From Chloroflexi bacterium UBA6077 (lineage in GTDB: Bacteria; Chloroflexota; UBA6077), in the NCBI GenBank assembly GCA_002436065.1, contig DIXP01000021.1, positions 1 to 64,000 on the forward strand: 64,000 nt of DNA, written 5' to 3'. The position numbers and the translations under genes are program-made. This document shows, in pieces, positions 9,008-17,393 of the stretch. The notes beneath the pieces are model-generated. The model was not told the origin of the DNA. It saw only the letters and a list, made by a program, of their open reading frames with translations, and searched no databases. How positions within the stretch are numbered: the stretch's first letter is position 1; the number at the start of each line of letters is the position of its first letter.

Positions 9008-9079
9008 CTAGGCCGCCATCTGGCGGCCTAGCCGGGAGCGCGGGCGGCTCGCCCGCACGAGGGACTGGCGGGCGAGCCG
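9008..9079. repeat. left half of a palindromic repeat split by the insertion sequence
   Basis: Contains an 11-bp perfect hairpin (9008-9018 with 9021-9031). It then has a 26-bp arm at 9031-9056 and, after a short spacer, the start of the opposite arm, which stops at 9079 where the insertion sequence begins. The second arm resumes at 10943. Removing the element plus one 7-bp target copy joins the two sides into an exact inverted repeat of the 26-bp arm. The same arm sequence occurs once more near 58434-58462. Confidence 0.8.
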
Positions 9080-10942
9080 TTTCCGTTGGTTTTCTTAGTC
9101 AAGTTGGGTTACAGTTAAATGTAGAAAGGGATAGAGATGTAGCGTTAACTCCAGTGATTCAGGTGTACGACCATGACGATGCGCAGCCGTGATCTGTCTC
9201 ATATGCCCTCCGATACTGAAGCAGTGGGAAGGCAACTGATGTCCGAGACCAATCCCTATCGGGTTATTGGGGACCATCTGGCGGACATTCTTGAAGACGA
9301 GCTGTTTGGCGACATGTACGAGTCTACGGGACGCAATGCCGTCTCTCCCTCCCTGCTCGCCATGGTTACCATCTTCCAGTTTCAGGAGAAGCTGCCGGAT
9401 CGGGAAGCTGCCGAGATGGTGGCCATGCGCCTGGACTGGAAGTACGCCCTGAAGGTGCCCTTGGACCACCCTGGATTCGACTTCTCCATCCTGTGCGACT
9501 TCCGCCAGCGCATCCTGGAGCACGGCAAGGAAGCCCTGATCTTCGATACCATCTTGAAGAAGGTCCAGGCATTGGGTTTCATCAGGAAGCGGGGCAAGCA
9601 GCGGACCGACTCCCTGGCGGTGGTGGGGGCGGTGCGGCAGCTGAGCGTCCTGGAGACTGTGAGCGAGACGATGCGCACGACCCTGGTAGCGATGGCCAAG
9701 GCTGATCCCGCCTGGGTGGAGAAGGCCGTGCCGGCCATCTTCCGAGAGCAGTATGCAGAGAGTCGGCCGGACTACAAGCTGACGGCCGATGAGCGGGAGG
9801 CGGAGCTGCGGGAGGCGGAGCTGCTGAAGACGGGACAGGACGGCTTCTGGCTGCTGGATCAAGTGGAGGCATCGGCTCCGAAAGAAGTGAAGGAGCTGGA
9901 AGAGCTTCAGGTGATGCGGACGGTATGGGAGCAGCGCTACCGTTGGGTGGAAGGTAAGGTGGCGGTGAGGGACAAGGGCGTGAAAGCCACGGAAAGGATC
10001 GTGACTCCCCACGACCCCGGGGTGCGGGCTGGGGAGAAACGAGGCAAGAAGTGGCACGGGGAGAAGGCCCATGTGACCGAGACGGCCGAAGCCGGAGAGC
10101 CGAACTTCATTACTGATGTGACGACAGGCAACGCCTCGGGTGGAGACGCGGAAGCGTTGCCTGAGATCCGCGAGAGATTGGCCGAGAGGGAGGCGATGCC
10201 CGGGGAGCAATACGTGGACTCCGGCTACGTGTCGGGCAAGCAGATGGCGGGGATCGAGCTGCGGGGATCGAGCTGATCGGGCCGCCCCTGTTGGACAGCT
10301 CGCCTAACGAGTTCAAGATTGCGGACTTCACCCTCGACCATGAGGCCAAAGTGGCGACCTGTCCCGGGGGACAGAGGTCGGTGAAGTGGTGCGGTCACAC
10401 GGAGAGGGATGGCAGCGCCGGGGTGAACATTCATTTCGATGCCAAGGTCTGTGCCCTTTGCCCCTTGCGCTCGCGATGCACGACAGGACAGGGCGGGCGC
10501 TGCATCCATGTGAGCGAGCACTATGGGATCCTGGAAGCGAGGAGAGCTGAGGCGAAGACCGAGGGGTTCTGGGAGAAGATGCGCTCTCGTCCTGCCATCG
10601 AAGCGACCTTGTCGGAACTGGTGCGCGGATACGGTCTGCGGCGGCATCGGTATCGTGGAGACGCCAAGCGGCACTTTGAGAACATGTTGAAGGCGGCGGC
10701 GTGCAACCTGAAGCGGCTGGTGCGAGCCTTGCTGGCCGGTTGGGGGCGGGCAAAGGGGGCAGGCTGGGGTGAACTGGCGGTTGCCAGCAGGTAACGGGGA
10801 GGGAATGCGCCTCCCGGGTAGGTGAAAACCCCTACCCAAGGGACGAAATCCACAACCTCAATGCCCCGTGAACTGCCTTCGCCCTGTGAACTGCCTTCCC
10901 TTGCCCTATCCCCTCCTATCCTTATTCGAAAACCAACGGAAA
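9080..10942 (+). mobile_element. IS1182/IS5-like insertion sequence, 1863 bp, inactivated
   Basis: Bounded by 15-bp perfect terminal inverted repeats (9080-9094 TTTCCGTTGGTTTTC and its complement at 10928-10942). These are flanked by a 7-bp direct repeat CGAGCCG (9073-9079 and 10943-10949) that reads as the target duplication. The element holds one transposase gene, which is frameshifted. It is inserted within one arm of a palindromic intergenic repeat. The family is assigned from the transposase sequence. Confidence 0.85.
9173..10794 (+). pseudogene. IS1182-type transposase broken by a 14-bp tandem duplication
   Basis: The first open frame (9173-10276) carries the N-terminal DUF772-like domain (VSPSLLAMVTIFQFQEKLPD, REAAEMV) and the first part of the DDE catalytic core (DPGVRAGEKRGKKWHGEKAH with following D). 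The second frame (10291-10794) carries the Cys-rich segment (CALCPLRSRCT) and the C-terminal RHRYRGDAKRHFENMLKAAA block. The two are separated by a perfect duplication of CGGGGATCGAGCTG (10248-10261 and 10262-10275). Fourteen extra bases shift the frame and create a stop; deleting one copy restores a single reading frame of roughly 535 codons. The start could be the ATG at 9173 or 9179. The mutation looks recent because both parts are otherwise intact. Confidence 0.9.
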
Positions 10943-10980
10943 CGAGCCGCCCGCGCTCCCGGCAAGGCGGCGAAGCCGCC
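10943..10980. repeat. right half of the palindromic repeat split by the insertion sequence
   Basis: Starts with the second copy of the 7-bp target CGAGCCG and continues with the rest of the inverted 26-bp arm (to about 10962). A short hairpin follows, AAGGCGGCGAAGCCGCCT. It matches the complement of the copy at 58434-58456. Confidence 0.75.
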
Positions 10981-11034
10981 TATCAAATCCAGTTTGGTCG
11001 TGTACTAGTCAGAGAAAGGGTAACTAGTCTGTCA

Positions 11035-11062
11035 TTGTTCCGACGGCCGAGCACAGTATAAT
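11035..11062 (+). promoter_or_regulatory. sigma70-type promoter for the structured RNA / histidine kinase leader
   Basis: TTGTTC at 11035-11040, a 16-base spacer, then a perfect TATAAT at 11057-11062. Transcription should start near 11068-11070, at the 5' strand of the outer stem of the structured region that follows. It is the only good promoter I see before the histidine kinase. Confidence 0.6.
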
Positions 11063-11065
11063 GAC

Positions 11066-11398
11066 CGCGAGATTCGTGGTGCACAAGCCACCACCGTGGC
11101 GGGTGCACCTCAAGTTTCCGGGAAGCGCCGGTCTCGCGCCTGGCCGTAAACGGAGAGGGGCTGTTGGCTGGTATCCGAGTCACCAATCCCTACCGTGTCT
11201 GCTTAGACGCTTGGCCATGAATGGACCAGGCTGAGACGCTCAAGGACGCTGAAGCGCCCTTCCCACGCAGCCGGTCCTAGTCCGATTTACCGGGCTTGAG
11301 CGTCTCAGCCCGCCGCTCAAGCAGCGGGCGACCACCCAAGCCAAGTCAGGAAATGCGAGTCCCACCCCATAGTGGCTCTGCCTAAGTGGGGTGGGACT
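11066..11398 (+). ncRNA. candidate structured RNA or long structured leader, no known family
   Basis: A run of strong inverted repeats directly after the promoter. Stem 11066-11072 pairs with 11132-11138 and encloses a perfect hairpin 11078-11084/11103-11109, which is interrupted by a 2x2 internal loop and continues as 11087-11091/11096-11100. A 16-bp perfect stem 11229-11244/11295-11310 follows, and then a 12-bp perfect stem 11358-11369/11387-11398. The histidine kinase ATG lies 28 bases further on. I could not match it to T-box, cobalamin, SAM, RNase P, tmRNA, SRP or 6S signatures. No T-tract follows the last hairpin, so a simple terminator is unlikely. It may be a riboswitch-like leader or a separate small RNA. 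Confidence 0.45.
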
Positions 11399-11426
11399 AC
11401 CCTGTTGCTGGTGATTAACGCCGTCA

Positions 11427-13676
11427 ATGCCAGAGGTTAGGATCGGTGGCCTCCAATGGGGTGGGGGTGTTTTCCTGATGCTGATTGGTTCCATGATGCT
11501 GGTGGCTCCTCACCAGTTCAGTGTGCCCGTCTACGCCATTTTACAGCCGCAACTGCTGTTGTGGGGGATGGCCTTCCTCTTCGCGGGCCTGGGGTTGCTG
11601 GCCTCTCCTACCCTGAGGCTCGGGTCTCGCGCCACCACCGCCTGCCACCTGCTGGCTGGGGCCGTGATGCTCTCGTTGGCGTACAGTATTGCAGCCGTGG
11701 GAGGCTGGACTGGAACCACCAACTTCGCGGTGCTGGGGGCGGGCATAGCGGTTGCGCCCTTCCTGCCCCAATCCGGTGAACGGCCTGGGAGGGCGGATGT
11801 CACCGATCTCCTTCCTCTTGTCGTCGGGCTGGGCGCGGCATTGACGGGACTCACCATCCTCGGGTTGCCGGCGCAGTTCAACAGCCCGATCTACGATGTG
11901 ATTCGGCCATTCCTTCCTCTCTTTGGGGTGATGTTTCTTGCGGGCGGCCTCGCCGTTGCCTACGTACAGCTTTGGCGACCGTCGTCGTGGGTGGCCTACT
12001 GTGCGGCGCACCTGCTGGCAGGGGGCGTACTGCTCGCCTTCTTCACCGCCTCTTCGGTACCGCCGCGCGCATGGATCGGCATGGCCTACTACGGCGGGTT
12101 CGGCCTCACAATCGCGCTCTACCCCTGGCTGGAGACTCGTCTGTGCCACGTCGATCCCACCTCCCTGGGCGTGCGTATGGCCTTTGCGCTGGTCATGGCT
12201 GCCATCCTTCCCCTCATCCTGGCGGCTACCCTGGTCACTGAACTGCTACTGAGGGGTGTTGAAGCTGTCTCGGATGCCGGCGTGCAGGTGGCGCGGGACA
12301 TTAGCTTCGCCACGATCCTGGTATTCGGTGGAATCACGGTGGTTATCGGGATCTATGTGGCCCGGCGGTTGGCAGCGCCGTTGGAGATGCTGACTCGAAT
12401 GGCGGACAGGATAGCCGCTGGAGATGCGGCTGAGCCGGTGCCGGGCGGCGGGGCGGCGGAGATCGAGAGGCTTGCCGAGAGCCTTCGCGAGATGCGGGAT
12501 CGCTTGTCGGACCGTACGGCCGAGCGAGAGCGGCTTCTGGAGCGGATTAGGACGGCCAACGAGCGGCTCATCATCTCCAGCATCGAGCAGCAGAGCCGGG
12601 CGGCGGAGCTGGAAGCAACTATCGATTCCATGGTCGACGGGGTGATCATTTACGGCCCCGATGGCGAGTTGACTCGTTTCAACCGTCCGGCCGAGGCTAT
12701 GCTGGGCTACACGAAGGGGGAGAGTCAAACCAAGGAGCCTCTCGGTGAGCGAACGGCGGCATTTCGAGTCGAGACTCCCGAGGGAAAGCCTTTTTCCCTG
12801 CAAGACACCCTCGCCTGTCGGGCTCTGCAGGGAGAGACGGTGGCCGGCATAACGATGGTGCTATACACGCCCGACGGCAGGATTCTCTGGGTCTCTGCCA
12901 GCGTCGCCCCGATCCGCACCCCTGACGGCGAGCTGCGGGGAGCGGTGGCGATTCTGTCTGACATCACCCAGCTTCACGAGCTTGAGGAGGAGCGGGAGGA
13001 TCTGCTGCGGACGGTATCCCACGATCTGCGCAGCCCACTGACGGCTATCAAGGGTCAGGCCCAGCTGATGCTGAGGCAACTGGAGCAGACCGGGCAGCAC
13101 AGCCGGCTGAAGCGGAGCGCCCAGGCGCTGGTGACCACCGCGGATCGGATGAACTCCATGATCCAGGACCTGGTGGACATGACCAGGCTGGAAGGCGGAC
13201 AGCTGCAAATGAAGAGGGAGCCACTTGACCTCGAGTCCTTCTGGCTGGAGTTGAGGCAGCGGCTGGGAGCCGTTCTGGCAGTGGACCGCGTTCGGATCGA
13301 GATGCCGCAGGGGCTGCCGAGGGTGTCCGCCGATCCCGACCGGCTGGAGCGAATCTTCACGAACCTCTTGAGCAACGCGCTGAAGTACTCCCCCTCTGAC
13401 ACTGAGGTGCTGGTCACCGCGGAGGGGCAGGATGGCATGGTAGAGGTCTCGGTGACCGATCGGGGAGTGGGAATGACTGATGAGGACGTTCGGCATCTGT
13501 TCCAGCGCTACTATCGGGCAAGGGACACCCGCAAGATCGAGGGGGTGGGGTTGGGGCTGTACATCACCAGGATGCTGGTCGAGGCTCACGGGGGGCGCAT
13601 CTGGGTGGAGAGCGAGCCCGGCAAGGGGAGCAAGTTCAGCTTTACCCTGCCTGCGGGCCAGGTTGCTGGGCGTTGA
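11427..13676 (+). CDS. membrane sensor histidine kinase with HAMP and PAS domains
   Basis: 749 residues. The N-terminal 285 or so hold about eight membrane helices. A HAMP-like segment follows (RRLAAPLEMLTRMADRIAAG), then a coiled coil, a PAS domain (about 395-515, IDSMVDGVIIYGPDGELTRF), a HisKA dimerisation domain with the phospho-acceptor His532 in SHDLRSPLTAIKG, and a complete ATPase domain. The ATPase domain has an N box (NLLSNALKYS), G1 (DRGVGMT), an F box (LFQRYYR) and G2 (GVGLGLYI). It should autophosphorylate in response to a membrane or cytoplasmic signal. No response regulator is adjacent, so it is an orphan kinase here. The ATG at 11427 lacks a clear ribosome binding site, so a start slightly downstream is possible. 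Confidence 0.93.
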   Translation: MPEVRIGGLQWGGGVFLMLIGSMMLVAPHQFSVPVYAILQPQLLLWGMAFLFAGLGLLASPTLRLGSRATTACHLLAGAVMLSLAYSIAAVGGWTGTTNFAVLGAGIAVAPFLPQSGERPGRADVTDLLPLVVGLGAALTGLTILGLPAQFNSPIYDVIRPFLPLFGVMFLAGGLAVAYVQLWRPSSWVAYCAAHLLAGGVLLAFFTASSVPPRAWIGMAYYGGFGLTIALYPWLETRLCHVDPTSLGVRMAFALVMAAILPLILAATLVTELLLRGVEAVSDAGVQVARDISFATILVFGGITVVIGIYVARRLAAPLEMLTRMADRIAAGDAAEPVPGGGAAEIERLAESLREMRDRLSDRTAERERLLERIRTANERLIISSIEQQSRAAELEATIDSMVDGVIIYGPDGELTRFNRPAEAMLGYTKGESQTKEPLGERTAAFRVETPEGKPFSLQDTLACRALQGETVAGITMVLYTPDGRILWVSASVAPIRTPDGELRGAVAILSDITQLHELEEEREDLLRTVSHDLRSPLTAIKGQAQLMLRQLEQTGQHSRLKRSAQALVTTADRMNSMIQDLVDMTRLEGGQLQMKREPLDLESFWLELRQRLGAVLAVDRVRIEMPQGLPRVSADPDRLERIFTNLLSNALKYSPSDTEVLVTAEGQDGMVEVSVTDRGVGMTDEDVRHLFQRYYRARDTRKIEGVGLGLYITRMLVEAHGGRIWVESEPGKGSKFSFTLPAGQVAGR

Positions 13677-14162
13677 CTAGCCTATTTCGATCCCGGGCAG
13701 GGCGTCGTGGATAAAGCGGCGGGCCAGGGCACTACCAAACAGGCGGAACAGCAGCCCCAGGAGGTTGGCGAGCATGGTGCTGACCGCTTCCACCACCTCC
13801 ACAGGGTCGCGTCTCTGCACGGACGTGGCTAGCCCCTTCAGAAATCTCTCTTGTTCGAACACCGGCTCCACGCTCAGGAAGGGGAACTCTGCTCGCGTGA
13901 GCCCGACGGCGCGCACGGCGATTGCACGGACCCCATCTCGGCCGACCACCTCGGCGAGTTGGTCGCGCAGCCTGAGGGAAATGCTTTCCGCCGCCTCGAC
14001 CATCTGCTGGAGCGCCCTTTCCTCCTCGCCTACCAGAAGGGTGGTCACCTGGGGTTGAAGAACTCGAACTGCTGCATGTAGCGCATGAACTTGAGGGCCA
14101 GCTCCGCGATACTGGTGAAGTAGATCTCTCTGCAAACCGAGCTCGTATTTTGACAAGTCCAC
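13677..14162 (-). pseudogene. unknown protein gene with two compensating frameshifts
   Basis: The GTG-started frame (161 codons) is open, but codons in about 14050-14130 have AT-ending wobble positions unlike the rest of the gene. In the neighbouring frame the same bases read REIYFTSIAELALKF and on to MQQFEFFNP, with nearly every wobble base G or C. The natural reading is: first frame up to a GA-repeat at 14125-14130, shifted frame to a C-run at 14050-14053, then first frame again. Loss of two bases in the GA repeat and one in the C run explains this and keeps the total in frame. The rest (VTTLLVGEEE, EFPFLSVEPVFEQERFLKGL) is not a family I know. It could be a real double mutation or assembly error, so the gene may be intact in the organism. 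Confidence 0.6.
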
Positions 14163-14344
14163 TCCGTTCTGGTAAGGTGGCTCCCATCGGCGCTCGGTCA
14201 GCTGCCTGATCAGCCGATGTGCTCCTTGAGCGCGTACGCGCTATCCGGCGAGGGGAGATCCTGGTCAGCCCTCTTCTCACAGTTGTCGCGGGGAGTGATC
14301 CCCTAGCGAAGTCTTCAGTTTATGGAGAACGTCCCGCTTCTCCG

Positions 14345-14492
14345 GTTCTAATCGAATACGATAGCCGAACCTCCGCCACATGGCGGGGGACGGGGGATCA
14401 ACCGTATTGGGGTGAATGGCGTCTACCGGCGCCTAGGGTATCTCTTTCAGCCCGAACCCGTCAGCTAACCTCGTAGGCATTTGAGAGAGGCT
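14345..14492 (+). promoter_or_regulatory. ydaO/yuaA-type cyclic di-AMP riboswitch
   Basis: The segment carries the conserved blocks of the ydaO RNA: GGGGGATCAACC (14392-14403), TTGGGGTGAAT (14407-14417), CCCGAACCCGTCAGC (14451-14465) and TAACCTCGTAGGC (14466-14478), with a variable hairpin between. This class binds cyclic di-AMP and usually turns expression off. Known target genes include potassium and osmolyte transporters, matching the glycine betaine transporter that follows. A hairpin right after it can act as the expression platform. The exact 5' end of the aptamer is uncertain by some 10-15 bases. Confidence 0.88.
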
Positions 14493-14506
14493 GAGCTCGT
14501 CCCCGA

Positions 14507-14532
14507 GGACCCGAGGCTTTGGCCTCGGGTCC
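14507..14532 (+). terminator. hairpin after the riboswitch, probable expression platform
   Basis: An 11-bp perfect stem (14507-14517 with 14522-14532, loop TTTG), followed by the pyrimidine-rich TTCTGTGTCCTCTTT. It is well placed to be the terminator controlled by the upstream aptamer. The T content after the stem is modest. Confidence 0.6.
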
Positions 14533-14587
14533 TTCTGTGTCCTCTTTGATGCGTCGCTTGGAGGCCGCACGAAAAGCGGAGGTGACG

Positions 14588-14734
14588 GTGAGACTGGTAG
14601 CTGCAATCGTGCGACAAGAGGATGCTGGCGGCCTGATCGACGTGGAGGTGGAGACCATATTGGCTTGCCGATCGAGGCCCGAAGTTGCCGGTGCAGTTGT
14701 GCTCGCGATACCGACTGAAGTGGAGGTGACATGA
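14588..14734 (+). CDS. small ORF coupled to the betaine transporter operon
   Basis: 48 codons from a GTG with GGAGGTGA at 14578-14585. The product reads VRLVAAIVRQEDAGG, continues with IDVEVETILA and ends in AIPTEVEVT. Its TGA overlaps the proV ATG (ATGA at 14731-14734), so it would couple translation into proV. An in-frame ATG at 14549 is an alternative start but lies close to the terminator hairpin. The function is unknown; it could be a leader peptide or a small protein. Confidence 0.45.
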   Translation: MRLVAAIVRQEDAGGLIDVEVETILACRSRPEVAGAVVLAIPTEVEVT

Positions 14735-16047
14735 GCCAGGGAACTGGTAGACCAGAGGTGGAGGTCCGCGGCCTGTGGAAAGTCTTTGGGCGCCATCCAG
14801 AGCGCATCCTGACGTCAGAATGGCGCCACAAGAGCCGAAGCGAGGTGCAGGCGGAGATGGGGCACGTCATCGCGCTGCGAGACGTGAGCTTCGACGTGGC
14901 GATGGGCGAGACCTTTGTGGTCATGGGTCTCTCGGGGAGTGGCAAGTCCACGCTGGTTCGGTGCCTCCTGAGACTCATCGAGCCTTCCGAGGGGCAAGTC
15001 CTCGTGGATGGCGAAGACATCCTCCAGTATAGCAGCAGTCAGCTCACCCAGTTCCGGCGCAGGAAGGCCGGCATGATCTTCCAGCGCTTCGCTCTTATGC
15101 CGCACCGGAACATCATAGACAACGCTGCCTTTGGCCTGGAGCTCCAGGGCGTGGACAAGCGGGTCAGGCTGAAGCGGGGCGGCGAAGTCCTCGAACTCGT
15201 GGGGCTCGCCGGGTGGGAGTGCAACATGCCCCACGAATTGAGCGGCGGCATGCAGCAGCGAGTGGGGTTGGCGCGGGCGCTGGCCGCCGACCCGGAGATC
15301 TTGCTCATGGACGAGCCCTTCAGTGCGCTGGACCCGCTGATCCGGTGCGAGATGCAGGATAGCTTGTGCCGACTCCAGGAGCAGTTGAAGAAGACCATCA
15401 TCTTCATCACCCATGACCTGGACGAGGCCCTCAAGCTGGGCGACCAGATTGCGGTTATGAGGGACGGAGCCATCGTGCAGGTCGGCACGCCTAAGGAGAT
15501 CGTGACGAATCCGCGCGACAAGTACGTCAGCGAGTTCACCAAGAACGTACGCAAGGCGGCGATATTACCTGTGCGCTCCATCATGAACATGCCCAGGATT
15601 ACCGCGTATGCGTCGCAAGGCCCATGGGTGGCGTTGCGGAGGATTTGCGAGAACGGGGACGGACCAGTCAACTATAAGGAAGACCCTTGCTCCGAGGATG
15701 GCACCTGTGACACCCGAGAGTGCAAGCGATTCTCTGCTACTCAACTGGCGTTCGTGACGGGCGATGATGACGCGCGCTTCCTCGGACTCCTTACCGCTTC
15801 AGCGGCAGCACAGGCAGTCCAGCAGGGGATCAAATCGGTCAAGTCCCTGCTGGAGGAGCCGCCCATAGTCCTGTCACCAGATGCGACGATCGATGAACTG
15901 ATGGGCAGAGTCGTGGATTACGACTGGCGCTTTGACCGTCTTCCGGTAGTCGACGGCAAAGGCAGACTGGTAGGTGAGGTAAGCCGGGCAACGGTACGGG
16001 AGGCCGCTATTGGCCTCGCACCCGGGGTTGCTGTTGCTACCAGATAG
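14731..16047 (+). CDS. proV: glycine betaine/proline ABC transporter ATP-binding protein
   Basis: 438 residues of the ProV/OpuAA type. The ATPase domain has Walker A GLSGSGKST, signature LSGGMQQRVGLARAL, Walker B ILLMDEPFSALD and the H-loop THDLDEA. The C-terminal 150 residues form a CBS-domain region (VKSLLEEPPIVLSPDATIDELMGRVV, FDRLPVVDGKGRLVGEV), which in OpuA senses ionic strength or nucleotides and gates transport. Preceded by a cyclic di-AMP riboswitch, a hairpin and a short coupled ORF. The permease and binding-protein genes follow on the same strand. The insert with several Cys (about residues 315-332) between the two domains is not something I can explain. Confidence 0.95.
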   Translation: MSQGTGRPEVEVRGLWKVFGRHPERILTSEWRHKSRSEVQAEMGHVIALRDVSFDVAMGETFVVMGLSGSGKSTLVRCLLRLIEPSEGQVLVDGEDILQYSSSQLTQFRRRKAGMIFQRFALMPHRNIIDNAAFGLELQGVDKRVRLKRGGEVLELVGLAGWECNMPHELSGGMQQRVGLARALAADPEILLMDEPFSALDPLIRCEMQDSLCRLQEQLKKTIIFITHDLDEALKLGDQIAVMRDGAIVQVGTPKEIVTNPRDKYVSEFTKNVRKAAILPVRSIMNMPRITAYASQGPWVALRRICENGDGPVNYKEDPCSEDGTCDTRECKRFSATQLAFVTGDDDARFLGLLTASAAAQAVQQGIKSVKSLLEEPPIVLSPDATIDELMGRVVDYDWRFDRLPVVDGKGRLVGEVSRATVREAAIGLAPGVAVATR

Positions 16048-16148
16048 CCGAAGGCACCGGGCAACGGCGACTGTCAGACCGACAGGCTTGGTGCAGGGAG
16101 AAGGGCTTCGTTAGAGGCGCAAATGTGACAAAGGAGGGCCAAGTCCTT

Positions 16149-17303
16149 ATGGCTAAATTGTGGCAGCAATCAGTGGTCGAGGCTCAGCCCATCGTGATTG
16201 GGCCTTCTATCAAGGCAGTGAAAGTTGCCAGCAACGAAGCGATGGATACCCGCAAGGAAGCGAAAGGTGCCCGTGGCAACCTATCAAGAGCTGATGAGAG
16301 CCTGCCGGCAGCGTTGGAGGTGGAGAGCCCGTTCTGGGAGCCTGCCCTGACCCTCACCAGAGTGCTGGCAGCCATACCTATCTGGGTATGGCTTGCGGCG
16401 ACCCTCCTGATCGCGGGTAGTCTGACTTCCCTTGGAACCTCGGCAGATGTGCCAGAGCAAATGCTGGTGGGCCCGACGGTCAGAAAAGCAATAGACGGCG
16501 CCGTGGACTGGGTAGTTGTCTATTGGCACCCATTCTTCAGCGCCGTCAACGTCACTTTACTGCAGTGGCTGCTGGTCCCGCTGCAGAACTGGCTGATAGG
16601 GCTTCCCTGGTGGTTGACGACCTGTGTCGTCACCCTGGCGTCCTACCGGGTGGTGGGACGGAGCTTCAGTCTGTTGACAGCAGGCATGATGGTGGCACTT
16701 GCAGCTTTCGGGCTGTTCAGTGCGGCGATGGCCACCCTGGCCATCGTGCTGACTTCCACTCTGCTCGCCGTGACCCTGGGGATCCCAACAGGCATTCTGG
16801 CAGCTAAGAACAACCTCTTCGATGCCGCCACACGGCCTATCCTGGACCTGATGCAGACCATGCCCAGCTTCGTGTACCTCATTCCGGTGGTCATGTTGTT
16901 CGGTTTGGGAAAGGTGCCCGCGGTAATCGCTGTGGTGATCTATGCCCTGCCACCCATCATCCGGTTCACCAGCCTGGGCATTCGTCAGGTGGACTCCAGC
17001 ATCCTGGAAGCGGCCCGGGCCTTTGGGGCGACTGGCGCTCAATTGCTCGTCAAAGTCCAGTTGCCACTTGCATTGCCCACAATCATGGCTGGGCTGAACC
17101 AGACCATCATGATGGCTCTGGCCATGGTGGTTATCGCCGCCATGATCGGTGCCGGAGGAGTGGGAGCGGAGGTGCTCAACGGCATAGCTCGGCTCGAGAG
17201 CGGCACGGGTCTGCTGGGCGGCATCGCCATCGTGTTCATGGCCATGATCCTGGATCGGCTCACGCAGGGGCTCGTGAAGCAGCGCCCGGCGGAGCGTGAG
17301 TAG
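16149..17303 (+). CDS. proW: glycine betaine/proline ABC transporter permease
   Basis: About 384 residues. A hydrophilic N-terminal tail of some 65 residues precedes the first membrane helix (IWVWLAATLLIAG). The remainder holds about seven helices and the BPD_transp_1 core with the EAA-type coupling loop EAARAFGATGAQLLVKVQLP. The pore-forming partner of the preceding ATPase. Start set at the ATG 16149 because GGAGGG sits at 16133-16138; a GTG at 16125 lies upstream of that site. A 100-base gap separates it from proV, without an obvious terminator. Confidence 0.93.
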   Translation: MAKLWQQSVVEAQPIVIGPSIKAVKVASNEAMDTRKEAKGARGNLSRADESLPAALEVESPFWEPALTLTRVLAAIPIWVWLAATLLIAGSLTSLGTSADVPEQMLVGPTVRKAIDGAVDWVVVYWHPFFSAVNVTLLQWLLVPLQNWLIGLPWWLTTCVVTLASYRVVGRSFSLLTAGMMVALAAFGLFSAAMATLAIVLTSTLLAVTLGIPTGILAAKNNLFDAATRPILDLMQTMPSFVYLIPVVMLFGLGKVPAVIAVVIYALPPIIRFTSLGIRQVDSSILEAARAFGATGAQLLVKVQLPLALPTIMAGLNQTIMMALAMVVIAAMIGAGGVGAEVLNGIARLESGTGLLGGIAIVFMAMILDRLTQGLVKQRPAERE

Positions 17304-17393
17304 CGGACCAGCCTCCTAGTCCATATGGTAGTCCGGGCCCACCGGCCGGATCAGTCGGCGTGAACAAAAAAAACACATTGAGGGAGACTAATC

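Noticed and set aside
9078..9094. 17-bp terminal repeats for the insertion sequence
   Set aside because: The outermost two bases (CG) are explained as part of the 7-bp target duplication, so the terminal repeat was set to 15 bp.
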